Below, piece by piece: positions 18,399-26,823 of a stretch of 33,301 nt of DNA (position 1 is its first letter; each line of letters begins with the position of its first letter). Under the pieces are notes generated by a model, which worked only from the letters and a program-made list of their open reading frames with translations, searched no databases and was not told where the DNA came from. The DNA comes from Verrucomicrobiota bacterium (GTDB taxonomy: Bacteria > Verrucomicrobiota > Verrucomicrobiia > Limisphaerales > UBA8199), in contig JAAYVL010000062.1 in NCBI GenBank assembly GCA_012517205.1, forward strand, positions 1 to 33,301, in the 5' to 3' direction. Position numbers and translations under genes: made by a program.

Positions 18399-18488
18399 TG
18401 GCGGAGAGGGAGGGATTCGAACCCCCGTCGGCGGTTAAGCCGAAGCGGTTTTCAAGACCGCCGCGATAGACCACTCTGCCACCTCTCC
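18399..18488 (-). tRNA. tRNA-Ser (anticodon TGA)
   Basis: Ninety bases on the minus strand, including an encoded CCA at 18399-18401. The acceptor stem pairs GGAGAGG with CCTCTCC. The anticodon loop CTTGAAA gives TGA, reading UCA codons, in a GCGGT/ACCGC stem. A long variable arm typical of class II tRNAs (about 17 bases) and a T loop TTCGAAT follow. It lies 13 bp downstream of tRNA-Trp and before secE, so it is probably cut from the same transcript. Confidence 0.95.
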
Positions 18489-18501
18489 GGTTCTCATCAC
18501 T

Positions 18502-18577
18502 TGGCAGGGCGGGAGGGACTCGAACCCCCAACCGACGGTTTTGGAGACCGCTACTCTACCAATTGAGCTACCGCCCT
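18502..18577 (-). tRNA. tRNA-Trp (anticodon CCA)
   Basis: Seventy-six bases on the minus strand with encoded CCA (18502-18504). The acceptor stem is AGGGCGG with CCGCCCT. The D arm contains AGCTCAATTGGTAGAG. The anticodon loop CTCCAAA gives CCA for UGG codons, and the T loop is TTCGAGT. A tryptophan tRNA between tuf and secE is a well-known arrangement in many bacteria. Confidence 0.96.
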
Positions 18578-18619
18578 ACGGCCACCAAGTGTTGTCTTGT
18601 TTCACCCGGGAACCATGGC

Positions 18620-18641
18620 AGCGGGGGCCTCGCCCCCCGCT
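18620..18641. repeat. GC hairpin between tuf and tRNA-Trp
   Basis: AGCGGGGG at 18620-18627 pairs perfectly with CCCCCGCT at 18634-18641 around a 6-base loop, 24 bp past the tuf stop. On the strand of transcription no T-run follows, so efficient termination is unlikely and readthrough into the tRNAs and secE is expected. It may protect the 3' end of the tuf message after processing at tRNA-Trp. The T-run lies on the opposite (plus) strand. Confidence 0.45.
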
Positions 18642-18665
18642 TTTCCAATATTCTTCTCCGCCCGG

Positions 18666-19856
18666 CTACTCAATTACTTCCGACACCCGCCCCGCGCCAA
18701 TGGTCCGGCCGCCCTCGCGAATCGCAAACCGCTGCAGCTTTTCCATGGCCACCGGCGCGATCACTTTCACTTCAACGGATACATTGTCACCCGGCATGAC
18801 CATTTCCACCCCTTCCGGCAGGGACACCGTTCCGGTCACGTCCGTCGTCCGGAAGTAAAACTGCGGGCGATAATTGGTGAAGAACGGCGTGTGCCGTCCG
18901 CCTTCTTCCTTGGATAGCACGTACACCTCCGCCTTGAAGTGCGTATGCGGCGTGATGGACCCCGGCTTGGCCAGCACCATCCCCCGCTCCACCTCGTCCT
19001 TCTTCGTGCCGCGCAGCAGCACCCCAACGTTGTCACCGGCGGTCGCCGAATCCAGCAGCTTGCGGAACATTTCAATATCCGTCGCCACAGTCTTCCGGGT
19101 TGCCTTCAGCCCGACGATTTCAACATCGTCCATGCGCTTGAGTTGGCCGCGCTCCACCCGTCCGGTCACGACCGTGCCGCGACCTTCAATATTGAACACG
19201 TCTTCAATACACATCAGGAACGGCTTATCCACTTCCCGGGTCGGCAGCGGAATGAAGGCATCAATCGCTTCCATCAGTTCCTGGATGGACTTCTCGCCCT
19301 CTGGATCACCGGCCAGCGCCTTCTTGGAACTGCCGCGCACCACCGGGGTCTTGTCCCCGGGAAACTCATACTTGGTCAGCAGGTCGCGCACTTCCAACTC
19401 CACCAGATCCAGCAATTCGGGATCGTCCACCAGGTCCACCTTGTTCAGATAAACGACAATCGCCGGCACCCCCACCTGGCGCGCCAGCAGAACGTGCTCT
19501 TTGGTCTGGGGCATCGGGCCTTCCGCAGCATCCACCACCAGAATGGCCCCGTCCATCTGCGCCGCGCCGGTAATCATGTTCTTAATGAAATCGGCGTGCC
19601 CCGGGCAATCAATATGCGCGTAATGCCGGTTATCGCTCTGATACTCCACGTGCGAAACGGCAATCGTCACCGTCTTGGTTTCGTCGCGCACCGTGCCGCC
19701 TTTGGTGATATCCGCGTAGGAAATCGGGGTCGCCAGCCCTTTTTTGGACTGAGTTTGTACAATCGCCGCCGTTAACGTAGATTTACCATGGTCAATGTGC
19801 CCGATAGTTCCGACGTTGACGTGCGGTTTCGTTCGTTGAAATTGCTCTTTGGCCAT
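18666..19856 (-). CDS. tuf: Elongation factor Tu
   Basis: A 396-residue EF-Tu, the GTPase that brings aminoacyl-tRNA to the ribosome. The G motifs are all visible: GHIDHGKST (P-loop), DITKGGT with the switch I threonine, DCPGHADF (G3, residues near 81-88) and NKVDLVDD (G4). The C-terminal [12 protein letters not shown] and GRTIGAGRV are typical of domains 2 and 3. A strong AGGAGA lies six bases before the ATG, the best ribosome binding site in the block, matching its high demand. It sits between tRNA-Thr and tRNA-Trp. Confidence 0.99.
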   Translation of the reverse strand: MAKEQFQRTKPHVNVGTIGHIDHGKSTLTAAIVQTQSKKGLATPISYADITKGGTVRDETKTVTIAVSHVEYQSDNRHYAHIDCPGHADFIKNMITGAAQMDGAILVVDAAEGPMPQTKEHVLLARQVGVPAIVVYLNKVDLVDDPELLDLVELEVRDLLTKYEFPGDKTPVVRGSSKKALAGDPEGEKSIQELMEAIDAFIPLPTREVDKPFLMCIEDVFNIEGRGTVVTGRVERGQLKRMDDVEIVGLKATRKTVATDIEMFRKLLDSATAGDNVGVLLRGTKKDEVERGMVLAKPGSITPHTHFKAEVYVLSKEEGGRHTPFFTNYRPQFYFRTTDVTGTVSLPEGVEMVMPGDNVSVEVKVIAPVAMEKLQRFAIREGGRTIGAGRVSEVIE

Positions 19857-19984
19857 TGTTGTCTCCTGATCTTATTGTTGACTCTGTCTATTTCTGTTAT
19901 TACGCCGTTCGTCCTGGCGACTATACTTTTCTTGCAATGTTCTACTACTCGTCTTCTACTGGCTTGCGTCTCGCGACACAAAAC

Positions 19985-20060
<76 letters not shown>

Positions 20061-20189
20061 AGCAACCAATTCAAATCAAATATTTCATCCCGATACCAAA
20101 AACGACAAAAACCCCACTGTCCCGCTTTCCCTTTCGAAAAAGGCCGGGATACCAAGGTTTTCGACATTTTAAGGCCCGATAACTGACAC

Positions 20190-20218
20190 AGACTACGAAA
20201 CCCTCAACCCCCTGTCAA
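20190..20218 (-). promoter_or_regulatory. Candidate promoter for the tRNA-Thr/tuf operon
   Basis: On the minus strand a perfect -35 hexamer TTGACA (plus 20213-20218) is followed, after exactly 17 bases, by TAGTCT (plus 20190-20195), a poor -10. A better -10-like TAAAAT lies about 20 bases downstream (plus 20166-20171) but at the wrong spacing for that -35. The position, between the upstream phosphatase gene and the first tRNA, is where the main promoter of this operon should be. Confidence 0.25.
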
Positions 20219-20314
20219 CGGGTTTCCAACTTTTTTTTCATTTTTATTTTCCGGGCATTTCCCCCTCCCCAATGGCCACTTTCACCGCCGGCCCCGGAGA
20301 TCCCGCTAGCGCCC

Positions 20315-20986
20315 TCAAGCCTCCCCCAGCAACTCCAATATCTCCCGGGGCTTTTGAACCAGGGCCTGCGCCCCTTCGCGCTGCAATTCCGAGCGATCCC
20401 GAAATCCCCACAGCACCCCCACCGCAAACATCCCCGCCGACCGTGCCGTCTGCATATCCACGCCCGAATCCCCCACATAAAGACATTCCGCCGCCGTAAC
20501 CCCCAGCCTCCGGGCGATCTCACGCGCACTGGCCGGGTCGGGTTTGCGCGGAAACGCCTCGCTCGCTCCCATAACCTCCGCAAAGTCCCGGCCGGGAAAA
20601 AATGCGCGCACGCACTGCCGGGTAAAAACATCCGGCTTGTTCGACAACACCGCCAGCTTGAGCCCGCGGGCCGCCAGCGCTTCAAGCAATCCGGCCACTC
20701 CGGCATACGGCTTCGTCTTGACATTCCAGTTCCGCGCGTATTCCTGCTGGTAAGCCTCGATACACGCTTGCACCATCGCCGGATCCGGATTTGGTTGAGG
20801 CACGGCCCGCGCGATCAGACGCGCCACACCCTCTCCGACAAACTCCCGATACCGCGAAATCGGATGCGCCGGGAAACCCCGGCTCACCAGAACCCGGTTG
20901 GCCGCATCGCCAATGTCCTCCAGCGTGTCGAGCAATGTCCCATCCAAATCGAAAATAACTGCGTGTATCGGTGAGGGAAGCCTCAT
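20315..20986 (-). CDS. HAD-family hydrolase, phosphoglycolate phosphatase-like
   Basis: A 223-residue cytoplasmic phosphatase. HAD motif I is FDLDGTLLDT, with nucleophile D13 and D15. Motif II is LAVLSNKPD, the motif III lysine is in FPRKPDPA, and motif IV is CLYVGDSGVDMQTA. A helical cap lies between motifs I and II. The arrangement and the segment LLDTLEDIGDAANRVL are close to phosphoglycolate phosphatase (Gph), which clears 2-phosphoglycolate, but related pyrophosphatases and nucleotidases share these motifs. ATG start 52 bp after the sulfatase stop on the same strand; the tRNA-Thr/tuf operon begins downstream. Confidence 0.88.
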   Translation of the reverse strand: MRLPSPIHAVIFDLDGTLLDTLEDIGDAANRVLVSRGFPAHPISRYREFVGEGVARLIARAVPQPNPDPAMVQACIEAYQQEYARNWNVKTKPYAGVAGLLEALAARGLKLAVLSNKPDVFTRQCVRAFFPGRDFAEVMGASEAFPRKPDPASAREIARRLGVTAAECLYVGDSGVDMQTARSAGMFAVGVLWGFRDRSELQREGAQALVQKPREILELLGEA

Positions 20987-21038
20987 ATCTCAAATCAAAC
21001 CCAATCCCGGCAAAACCAGGCGCGTTTGAACCGGCGCG

Positions 21039-22529
21039 TCATTCTGCGGCGCGGCGCTTCTTCTGGCCCCGGGTCGCGACTCCGTAGCCTTGGGCAATAT
21101 CCCGGCGGCAACGCTGCTCCGTTACCTCGGGATCTTCGCCAATTTCCCTGACCAGCGCGGCGTGCAACTGCTCAACCCGCGCCTTTTGCTCCGGGTGCAA
21201 TGCCAGGTTGCGGAACTCGCCCGGGTCGACCTGGAGATCGTAAAGCTCGCGTTGGGCCGGATGCCGCGCGTCCGGCGCCGCGTGATAAACATATTTATAT
21301 TGACCCGCGCGGATCATGGCGTAGCCGGAAGCAACATGGTGCGCATAATACTCGCTCACTGCACGGTCTTTCCAGGGCGCTCCCCCGTTCGCCAACACCG
21401 GCGCCAGCGAGTTTCCGTTCCAATCCGCCGGCGTCCGGGCCCCGCCCAGGTCGGCAATCGTTTGCACCACATCCACCAGCGAGCAAACCCCGGCGCGGCG
21501 CTGGCCGCCGGGCCAACGCTCCGGCCAGGACACGATTAACGGCACTCGAGCCGCCGAATCATACACGCAATTCTTCCACCAAAGCCCGTGCTCGCCCATG
21601 TTTTCGCCGTGGTCCGCCGTATAAATCACCACCGTGTTGCTGGCTGCGGCGCTCGCCGCCAGAGCCTTCAGCACCTTCCCTACCTCCGCGTCCATCCACT
21701 CCGTCAGGCCGTAGTACAACTCGCGCCCTTTCCGCACCAGCTCCGGCGGCACGTTTTCATAATGAAACCCCACCCGCAGGTGCTGGTAGTTTAACGGCAA
21801 GCCGGCGAGAAACCCCTCCGGGATTTCCGGCAGCGGAACTTTTCCCCGATACTGCGCCCAATACGGCTCCGGCACGATCAACGGAAAATGCGGCGCCAGG
21901 TAGCCCACCAGCAGAAAAAACGGCTTGCCTCCCGGCTGGCGTTGCCGAAGAAACTCCCGGGCCCCGGCCGTCACCGCCTGGTCATGCTTCATGGGACCGG
22001 AGGCCTCCCCCGTGCGAAAATCCTGGAAACGATCCGAATACCCCGGCGCGGATTGCAACTCGTCCGCCGGCCGCCGCCGCCCCAGCCCCGTCATCTGCGA
22101 CCGGTTCATGTTGCCGCCGGTCTCAGTAAAACCATAACGGCAAGCGGCGTCGTAATGCATCTTGCCGCAGAGAAACGTCTCGTAGCCCGCCGCCTGCAGC
22201 ACCCGCGGCAACGAGGGCGAATCCGCCGGCGCCCGGCAGTGGTTGTTCCACGCCCCGATGCGCGAGATATATTTGCCCGTGGTAAAGGACTGCCGCGAAG
22301 GCACGCACAACGGCGAGTTGCAATAGCAGTTCTCAAACACCACCCCTCGCGCCGCCAGGCGATCCAGATTCGGCGTGCGCACAATCGGGTTGCCGTAGCA
22401 CCTCAGCACGGATGCGTTGTGCTCATCGCTCATGATAACCAGAATGTTCGGCGGCTTCGGCCGCTCGGCGGGCGCGCCGCTGGCGCACTGGCCCGCCGCC
22501 AGCAGCAGCAGCACCCCCGTCCATCGCAT
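21039..22529 (-). CDS. Exported formylglycine-dependent sulfatase (CVPSR type)
   Basis: About 496 residues from ATG 22529. The frame extends further, but this start puts a signal peptide (MRWTGVLLLLAAGQCASG) at the N-terminus; ATG 22598 is the alternative. The sulfatase signature CVPSRQSFTTG has C75 as the residue matured to formylglycine. Metal-site segments NILVIMSDEHN near the N-terminus and YTADHGENMGEHGLWWKN in the middle are intact. It should hydrolyse sulfate esters of a glycan outside the cytoplasm, provided an anaerobic or FGE-type maturase exists elsewhere. cysK lies 143 bp upstream on the same strand. Confidence 0.93.
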   Translation of the reverse strand: MRWTGVLLLLAAGQCASGAPAERPKPPNILVIMSDEHNASVLRCYGNPIVRTPNLDRLAARGVVFENCYCNSPLCVPSRQSFTTGKYISRIGAWNNHCRAPADSPSLPRVLQAAGYETFLCGKMHYDAACRYGFTETGGNMNRSQMTGLGRRRPADELQSAPGYSDRFQDFRTGEASGPMKHDQAVTAGAREFLRQRQPGGKPFFLLVGYLAPHFPLIVPEPYWAQYRGKVPLPEIPEGFLAGLPLNYQHLRVGFHYENVPPELVRKGRELYYGLTEWMDAEVGKVLKALAASAAASNTVVIYTADHGENMGEHGLWWKNCVYDSAARVPLIVSWPERWPGGQRRAGVCSLVDVVQTIADLGGARTPADWNGNSLAPVLANGGAPWKDRAVSEYYAHHVASGYAMIRAGQYKYVYHAAPDARHPAQRELYDLQVDPGEFRNLALHPEQKARVEQLHAALVREIGEDPEVTEQRCRRDIAQGYGVATRGQKKRRAAE

Positions 22530-22672
22530 CCCGCCGAACCACCGGCCCGCGAACTTGCAGCCGTCCCGGAATCCCGGCGCTGACCCATCCATCTTCATAC
22601 CGCGCCAGCGTGCCAGCCCGCCCCGCCGACGGCAAGCTCCGCCGCCGCTCCCGGCCAGACGCCCGCAGCACC

Positions 22673-23560
22673 CTACATTAACGCCGTGCTGAAATAGCGC
22701 TCCGCGCGGTCGGGCAGGATGGTGGCGATATTCCCGCCAAGGCGCCGCGCCAGTTGCCGCGCCGCCCACACGTTCGCCCCGGAAGAAATTCCCACCAGCA
22801 ACCCGTGATCGCGCCCCAGCCCGCGCGTCGTTTCTATCGCATCCTCATCGCTCACCTCAATCACCTCATCCACCAGCTTCACATCGAGCACGGCGGGAAT
22901 AAAACCGTCGCCGATACCCTGAATCTGATGCAATCCCGGCTCATGACCAAGCAGGGCGGAGACATTCCGGGGCTCGACCGCCACAATGCGAACCTCCGGC
23001 TTGCGCTCGCGGAGAAACTGGCCGACGCCTTGCAGCGTCCCCCCGCTCCCCACGCCCGCCACAAACGCCGCAATATCGCCGTTCATCTGCCGCCACAATT
23101 CATGCGCCGTCTCCTCATAATGCACGCGCGGATTATCCGGGTTTTCAAACTGCTGCGGCACAAACACCCGCGCCTCCTCGGCCTGCATCCGCCGCACCTG
23201 CTCGACCGCCCCGCCAATCCCGGCCGCCGCGGGCGTGAGCACCAGCTCGCCCCCCAGGCTGCGAATCAGCTTCTTGCGCTCCTCGCTCATATTCTCCGGC
23301 ATCACAATCCGGACTTGATACCCCTTGAGCCGCCCCACCAGCGCGATCCCGATGCCCGTGTTGCCGGAAGTTGGCTCGACAATGATGGAATCGGGCCGCA
23401 GCCGGCGATCGCGCTCCGCCCCCTCAATCATGGCCAGGGCAACGCGATCCTTGATACTCCCGCCCGGGTTCAGAAACTCCGCCTTGGCAAAGATAAACTC
23501 GCCGTTCAAACGCACCAACGGCGTGCGCCCAATCAAATCCAGAATATTATCAGTCAGCAT
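22673..23560 (-). CDS. cysK: Cysteine synthase (O-acetylserine sulfhydrylase)
   Basis: About 295 residues from ATG 23560 (MLTDNILDLIGRTPLVRLNG). The frame continues 28 codons upstream without family likeness. PLP-enzyme landmarks: K37 in NPGGSIKDR forms the Schiff base, PTSGNTGIG (residues 63-71) binds substrate, and GVGSGGTLQGVG holds the cofactor phosphate. The end, ATILPDRAERYFSTALM, is the CysK-type C-terminus. The enzyme makes cysteine from O-acetylserine and sulfide. A cysteine synthase from the CysM branch is less likely. It directly precedes the sulfatase gene. Confidence 0.94.
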   Translation of the reverse strand: MLTDNILDLIGRTPLVRLNGEFIFAKAEFLNPGGSIKDRVALAMIEGAERDRRLRPDSIIVEPTSGNTGIGIALVGRLKGYQVRIVMPENMSEERKKLIRSLGGELVLTPAAAGIGGAVEQVRRMQAEEARVFVPQQFENPDNPRVHYEETAHELWRQMNGDIAAFVAGVGSGGTLQGVGQFLRERKPEVRIVAVEPRNVSALLGHEPGLHQIQGIGDGFIPAVLDVKLVDEVIEVSDEDAIETTRGLGRDHGLLVGISSGANVWAARQLARRLGGNIATILPDRAERYFSTALM

Positions 23561-24038
23561 GAAACCAGCGCGGATTCTTGGCCCTGCCCGCGCCGGGAGC
23601 AAGCCCGAACCCATCCCGGCGTCTGATCCTGCCGCCGTGAACACTCCACCTCAACCCGAACGGCAGCCGCCGAAAGCACCCGCCCCGCGACGGCCTTGGA
23701 CAGCGGTCGCGCGGCACGGTCGAAAGCCAGCCCGAGGCGGCGTTATGCTTTTGACCGCCAACCAGCGTGCGGCAGAGCTTCTCGAAGGTGCCCCGGGTTG
23801 ACGCGCCTTTGCCGAACCGTCCCACACTCAAAGCGCCCAAACATGCCGCCGCAGTTCCCGGGACGACAATCCCTTCACCCTCAAAACCTGCCCAACCCTC
23901 CATGGGCTTCCGTAAAAAGCCAAATCTTTTCCCCCTCATCCACGAAACTTAGGCCCGAGAACAAAAGACCCTGATGCGGCTCGCGAACACTTGCCATTTG
24001 ACCTTTTCCGGCGTACCTGACAGCTTTTAGCGGTCGCT
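23561..24038. other. Intergenic stretch of about 480 bp without a supported gene
   Basis: Lies between the divergent cysK and glycosyltransferase genes and must contain both promoters. A minus-strand open frame spans 23550-23939 (129 codons) and includes segments such as KLCRTLVGGQKHNAASG; its Gly/Arg/Cys-rich composition and its overlap with the cysK start make a real protein unlikely. The block at about 23590-23810 has the look of a dispersed intergenic repeat or decayed sequence. No convincing -10/-35 pair was identified. Confidence 0.5.
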
Positions 24039-24899
24039 ATGCCGTCGCCATTGAAAATCTCGGTCGTCACGCCCAGCTTTAACAGCATTCACACGATTCG
24101 CGCTACGATCGAGAGTGTCGCGCAGCAGGATTACCCTCACGTCGAGCACCTCGTAATGGATGGCGGCTCGACGGATGGCACCCTCGAAATCCTCAAAGCC
24201 TATCCCCGCCTCCTCTGGGTTTCGGAGAAGGACGAAGGCCATTATCACGCGATGGACAAAGGAACGCGCCAGGCTTCCGGAGACGTCGTCGCCATCCTCA
24301 ACGCGGACGATTGCTACCGGCCCGGAGTGTTGCGGGAAGTCGCGGCGGCTTTTGAAGCGCATCCCGACTGGGATGCCTTGTTTGGCAACATCGTGTTCGT
24401 GGACGGCGAGGGCCGGGAGATTTTTCGGCGCGAGGAGGCGAAGTTTGACCCGCAGATCGTCCGCTTCGGGCACAACATGGTCAATCACCAGGCCCTGTTT
24501 CTCAAGCGAGCGGTTTATCTGCGGCTCGGCGGCTATCGCTACCGGGAGTTCAAGAACTGCTGCGACTACGAATATGTGATGCGGTTAATCCGCGCCGGTT
24601 GCCGCATCGGCCATATCCCCGTGTATATCGTCAATTACCGCTACCACGATCACGGCCAGTCCGCCGACTTGCGGGTGCGGGCCAACATGGCCCGGGAGTC
24701 CGCCATCATCCGCAAGGAATACGGCATGCCCGGCGGGGTTGTCGGCAAAGCCTTGCAGACCTACGCCCGGTTCAAACGCCAGCTCGAAAAGCTTTTTATC
24801 CTCGGGAAATGCGACCTGATTCCCGGCGGACGGCATCTCAAACGGCACCTCCGGGCCAAAACCTCATTCTCCTCCAATATCGGGGTGGATAAGCTTTAG
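24039..24899 (+). CDS. Family 2 glycosyltransferase
   Basis: A 286-residue cytoplasmic GT-A enzyme that transfers a sugar from a nucleotide-sugar. The N-terminal ISVVTPSFNSIHTIRATIES, MDGGSTDGT (residues 40-48) and ILNADD (residues 86-91, metal-binding DXD equivalent) are standard GT2 features. HQALFLKRAVYLRLGGY and CDYEYVMRLIRAG form the acceptor-side region. No membrane segments, so it probably decorates a lipid- or protein-bound acceptor. Its 3' end overlaps the oppositely oriented GT4 gene by 36 bp. The only plus-strand member of this glycan region. Confidence 0.93.
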   Translation: MPSPLKISVVTPSFNSIHTIRATIESVAQQDYPHVEHLVMDGGSTDGTLEILKAYPRLLWVSEKDEGHYHAMDKGTRQASGDVVAILNADDCYRPGVLREVAAAFEAHPDWDALFGNIVFVDGEGREIFRREEAKFDPQIVRFGHNMVNHQALFLKRAVYLRLGGYRYREFKNCCDYEYVMRLIRAGCRIGHIPVYIVNYRYHDHGQSADLRVRANMARESAIIRKEYGMPGGVVGKALQTYARFKRQLEKLFILGKCDLIPGGRHLKRHLRAKTSFSSNIGVDKL

Positions 24900-26114
24900 G
24901 TAGGTCTCCTCCAGCAACTGCCGCTTGGCGTCCCACCCGAACCGGGCTTCCGCGCGCGCGCGCGCCGCCCGGGCCAGGCGGGTGCGCAAAGCCGGCTCCC
25001 GCTGCAGCCGGGCCAGCGCCGCCGCAAAGGCCCCAACCGCCGCCTCCGGCGTTGAGACCGGAACCTTTATTCCCGAAGTTTCATCCACCATCTCCCCCGG
25101 CCCGGCCCAGTCCAGGCAGATGACCGGCACCCCGCGCGCCATGGCTTCGAGCAGGGCCGAGCCGCCGCTGTCGCGCAAGGCCGGAAATACGAGCACGTCG
25201 GCCCGGGCATAAAAAGCGTCGAGCTGCGCGCGCGGCACTTTGCCGGCAAACCGGACATTGGCCGCCAGCCCCAGCTCCGCCGCCCGCCGTTTCCAGTGCG
25301 CCAGCGCCGGGCCGTCCCCGACTACCGTCAGCTCATAATCCCCCAGCCGCGCCTGCAGCAACGCCTCCAACACCAGCGGAATGGCGCGGGTGGGCACGCA
25401 ATTACCCACGTAAAGCATCCGAAACGCGGCCCCCCCGGCGGCAGCTTCGGCGGGGGGGCAAACCCATTGCTGATCTTCGGGGCGCAAAGCATTCGGAGAA
25501 ACAATCCGGCACTTGGCCTGGAAGCGGAGCGGCAGAAAGTCGAGCGTCGTGCGATTCGATATATAAAGCACGGAGGCCTGCCGCAGCGAACGCTGGATGG
25601 CAGGGGTCTGCAGCCAAAAGCGGTTCACCAGAGTCCGCCCCTTTTCGGTCCATCTTGCCGGCCCGAGGTAACGCCCAAATCCGGGCGGCACATGTTCGCC
25701 GCCGGCAATCGGTCCCCAAACCGATGGAATGCCCAGCCCCGCCGCCAGAAAGGGCACCCGGAAAGTGTGGAAGGTGGTCTGATGCACCAAGGAAAGCTTC
25801 TTTTCCCGGTTCAGCGCGCGGGCCAGCCGCGCCACCCGCTTCTGCCAGGCCAGCTTGCGCGACCAGCTCGCCCACCCCCGGTCGGCCAGCGACCGCAGCC
25901 ACTCCGGCACGTCAATGAAATGCGGCGCGATGCCCGCCGCGCGGGAGCTTTCCTCCACGGCGGCACGCGCCTTGGGGGTGGTCACCAACTCCACCTCGTA
26001 ACTGCGCGAGGCCTGTTCCGCCCACCCCCACCCCAGCCAATGCTCGCCGCTGCCACGGGGATCGCACGCATAGGCGATCATTAAAACCTTACCTGCGCGC
26101 GCTTTCGACTTCAT
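24864..26114 (-). CDS. GT4-type glycosyltransferase
   Basis: About 416 residues from ATG 26114 (MKSKARAGKVLMIAYACDP). The frame extends upstream over the methyltransferase gene, which argues against the longer form. A GT-B fold is indicated by the N-terminal GSGEHWLGWGWAEQ and the C-terminal donor-binding stretch RDSGGSALLEAMARGVPVI, containing the family E/E-type motif. It probably adds a sugar to a glycan intermediate. It overlaps the preceding methyltransferase gene by 26 nt, so co-translation is likely, and its last 12 codons overlap those of the convergent GT2 gene. Confidence 0.9.
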   Translation of the reverse strand: MKSKARAGKVLMIAYACDPRGSGEHWLGWGWAEQASRSYEVELVTTPKARAAVEESSRAAGIAPHFIDVPEWLRSLADRGWASWSRKLAWQKRVARLARALNREKKLSLVHQTTFHTFRVPFLAAGLGIPSVWGPIAGGEHVPPGFGRYLGPARWTEKGRTLVNRFWLQTPAIQRSLRQASVLYISNRTTLDFLPLRFQAKCRIVSPNALRPEDQQWVCPPAEAAAGGAAFRMLYVGNCVPTRAIPLVLEALLQARLGDYELTVVGDGPALAHWKRRAAELGLAANVRFAGKVPRAQLDAFYARADVLVFPALRDSGGSALLEAMARGVPVICLDWAGPGEMVDETSGIKVPVSTPEAAVGAFAAALARLQREPALRTRLARAARARAEARFGWDAKRQLLEETYLKLIHPDIGGE

Positions 26115-26817
26115 GTGCGGCAGGCTGGCTTGCGATTTGCGTGATCCGGAAAGCCGCTTGAGTGAGAGCGCGTGTGGCCGCGAGACATTCAACGGCGAGC
26201 CCGGCTTCATCGAGGAATTCCGTAAATGCCTTCAGTTCGTGTTCGCGATCGAAGAACTCGTCAAAAATGAGGATCGTGCCCGGCCTCAGAAATGGGAGCA
26301 TCTGCCGAAGAACAAATATGGTCGAACTGTAAAGATCGGCGTCCAGGTGCAGAACCAGACTGGCATGCGGTCGAAACGCCTGCACGTAATTCGGCAACGT
26401 ATCCGAGAACCATCCCTTGAACAACCGGACGCGCGGGTCGTCAAATTTCGGCATGACGCCATCAAGATTGAGAACCTGCTTGCCGACATACAGGCCCCGG
26501 TTCTCCGGCAGGCCTTCGAAGCTGTCGAATCCGTGGAGGAAGGAATCCGGATGTTTCAGCAATTGGGTCCAGTAACGCAGCGTGGCGCCCTTGAATACGC
26601 CAAATTCCAGATAAGAAACCGGTTCCTTCACAAACCCCGCAACGTAGTCATAGAGCGGTTCCCGTCCGGCACACCGAACCGGCACCTTCAGCTTCCGATC
26701 GTAAAACCACCGCCCGACATTCAGGTAGTTCAGAACGCCGTTGGCGAAGTGAATTACCTCCGGCGGCACCAGGAAGCCACCCCGGCTGAGCCACTCCTTT
26801 AGCAGAGGAAACTTCAT
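26089..26817 (-). CDS. TylF/MycF-like SAM-dependent methyltransferase
   Basis: A 242-residue class I methyltransferase. Motif I is YLEFGVFKGATLRYW (residues 69-83, E71 and G73), followed by HGFDSFEGLPE (D98), LHLDADLYSST (D159 and D161) and ILIFDEFF (D186 and E187). These acidic residues resemble the metal-dependent sugar O-methyltransferases of the TylF/macrocin family. I infer O-methylation of a sugar or glycan; a related FkbM-like or demethylase-associated role cannot be excluded. ATG start 6 bp after the FAD oxidoreductase stop; its end overlaps the GT4 gene. The three appear to be one operon. Confidence 0.85.
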   Translation of the reverse strand: MKFPLLKEWLSRGGFLVPPEVIHFANGVLNYLNVGRWFYDRKLKVPVRCAGREPLYDYVAGFVKEPVSYLEFGVFKGATLRYWTQLLKHPDSFLHGFDSFEGLPENRGLYVGKQVLNLDGVMPKFDDPRVRLFKGWFSDTLPNYVQAFRPHASLVLHLDADLYSSTIFVLRQMLPFLRPGTILIFDEFFDREHELKAFTEFLDEAGLAVECLAATRALTQAAFRITQIASQPAAHEVESARR

Positions 26818-26823
26818 GGTGCG

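Noticed and set aside
18620-18641. Intrinsic terminator for tuf
   Set aside because: The stem is strong, but the T-run is on the non-transcribed side, and the classical operon continues into tRNAs and secE.
23550-23939. 129-codon minus-strand frame upstream of cysK
   Set aside because: Odd composition, overlap with the cysK start and no recognisable motif; kept only as a repeat-like observation.
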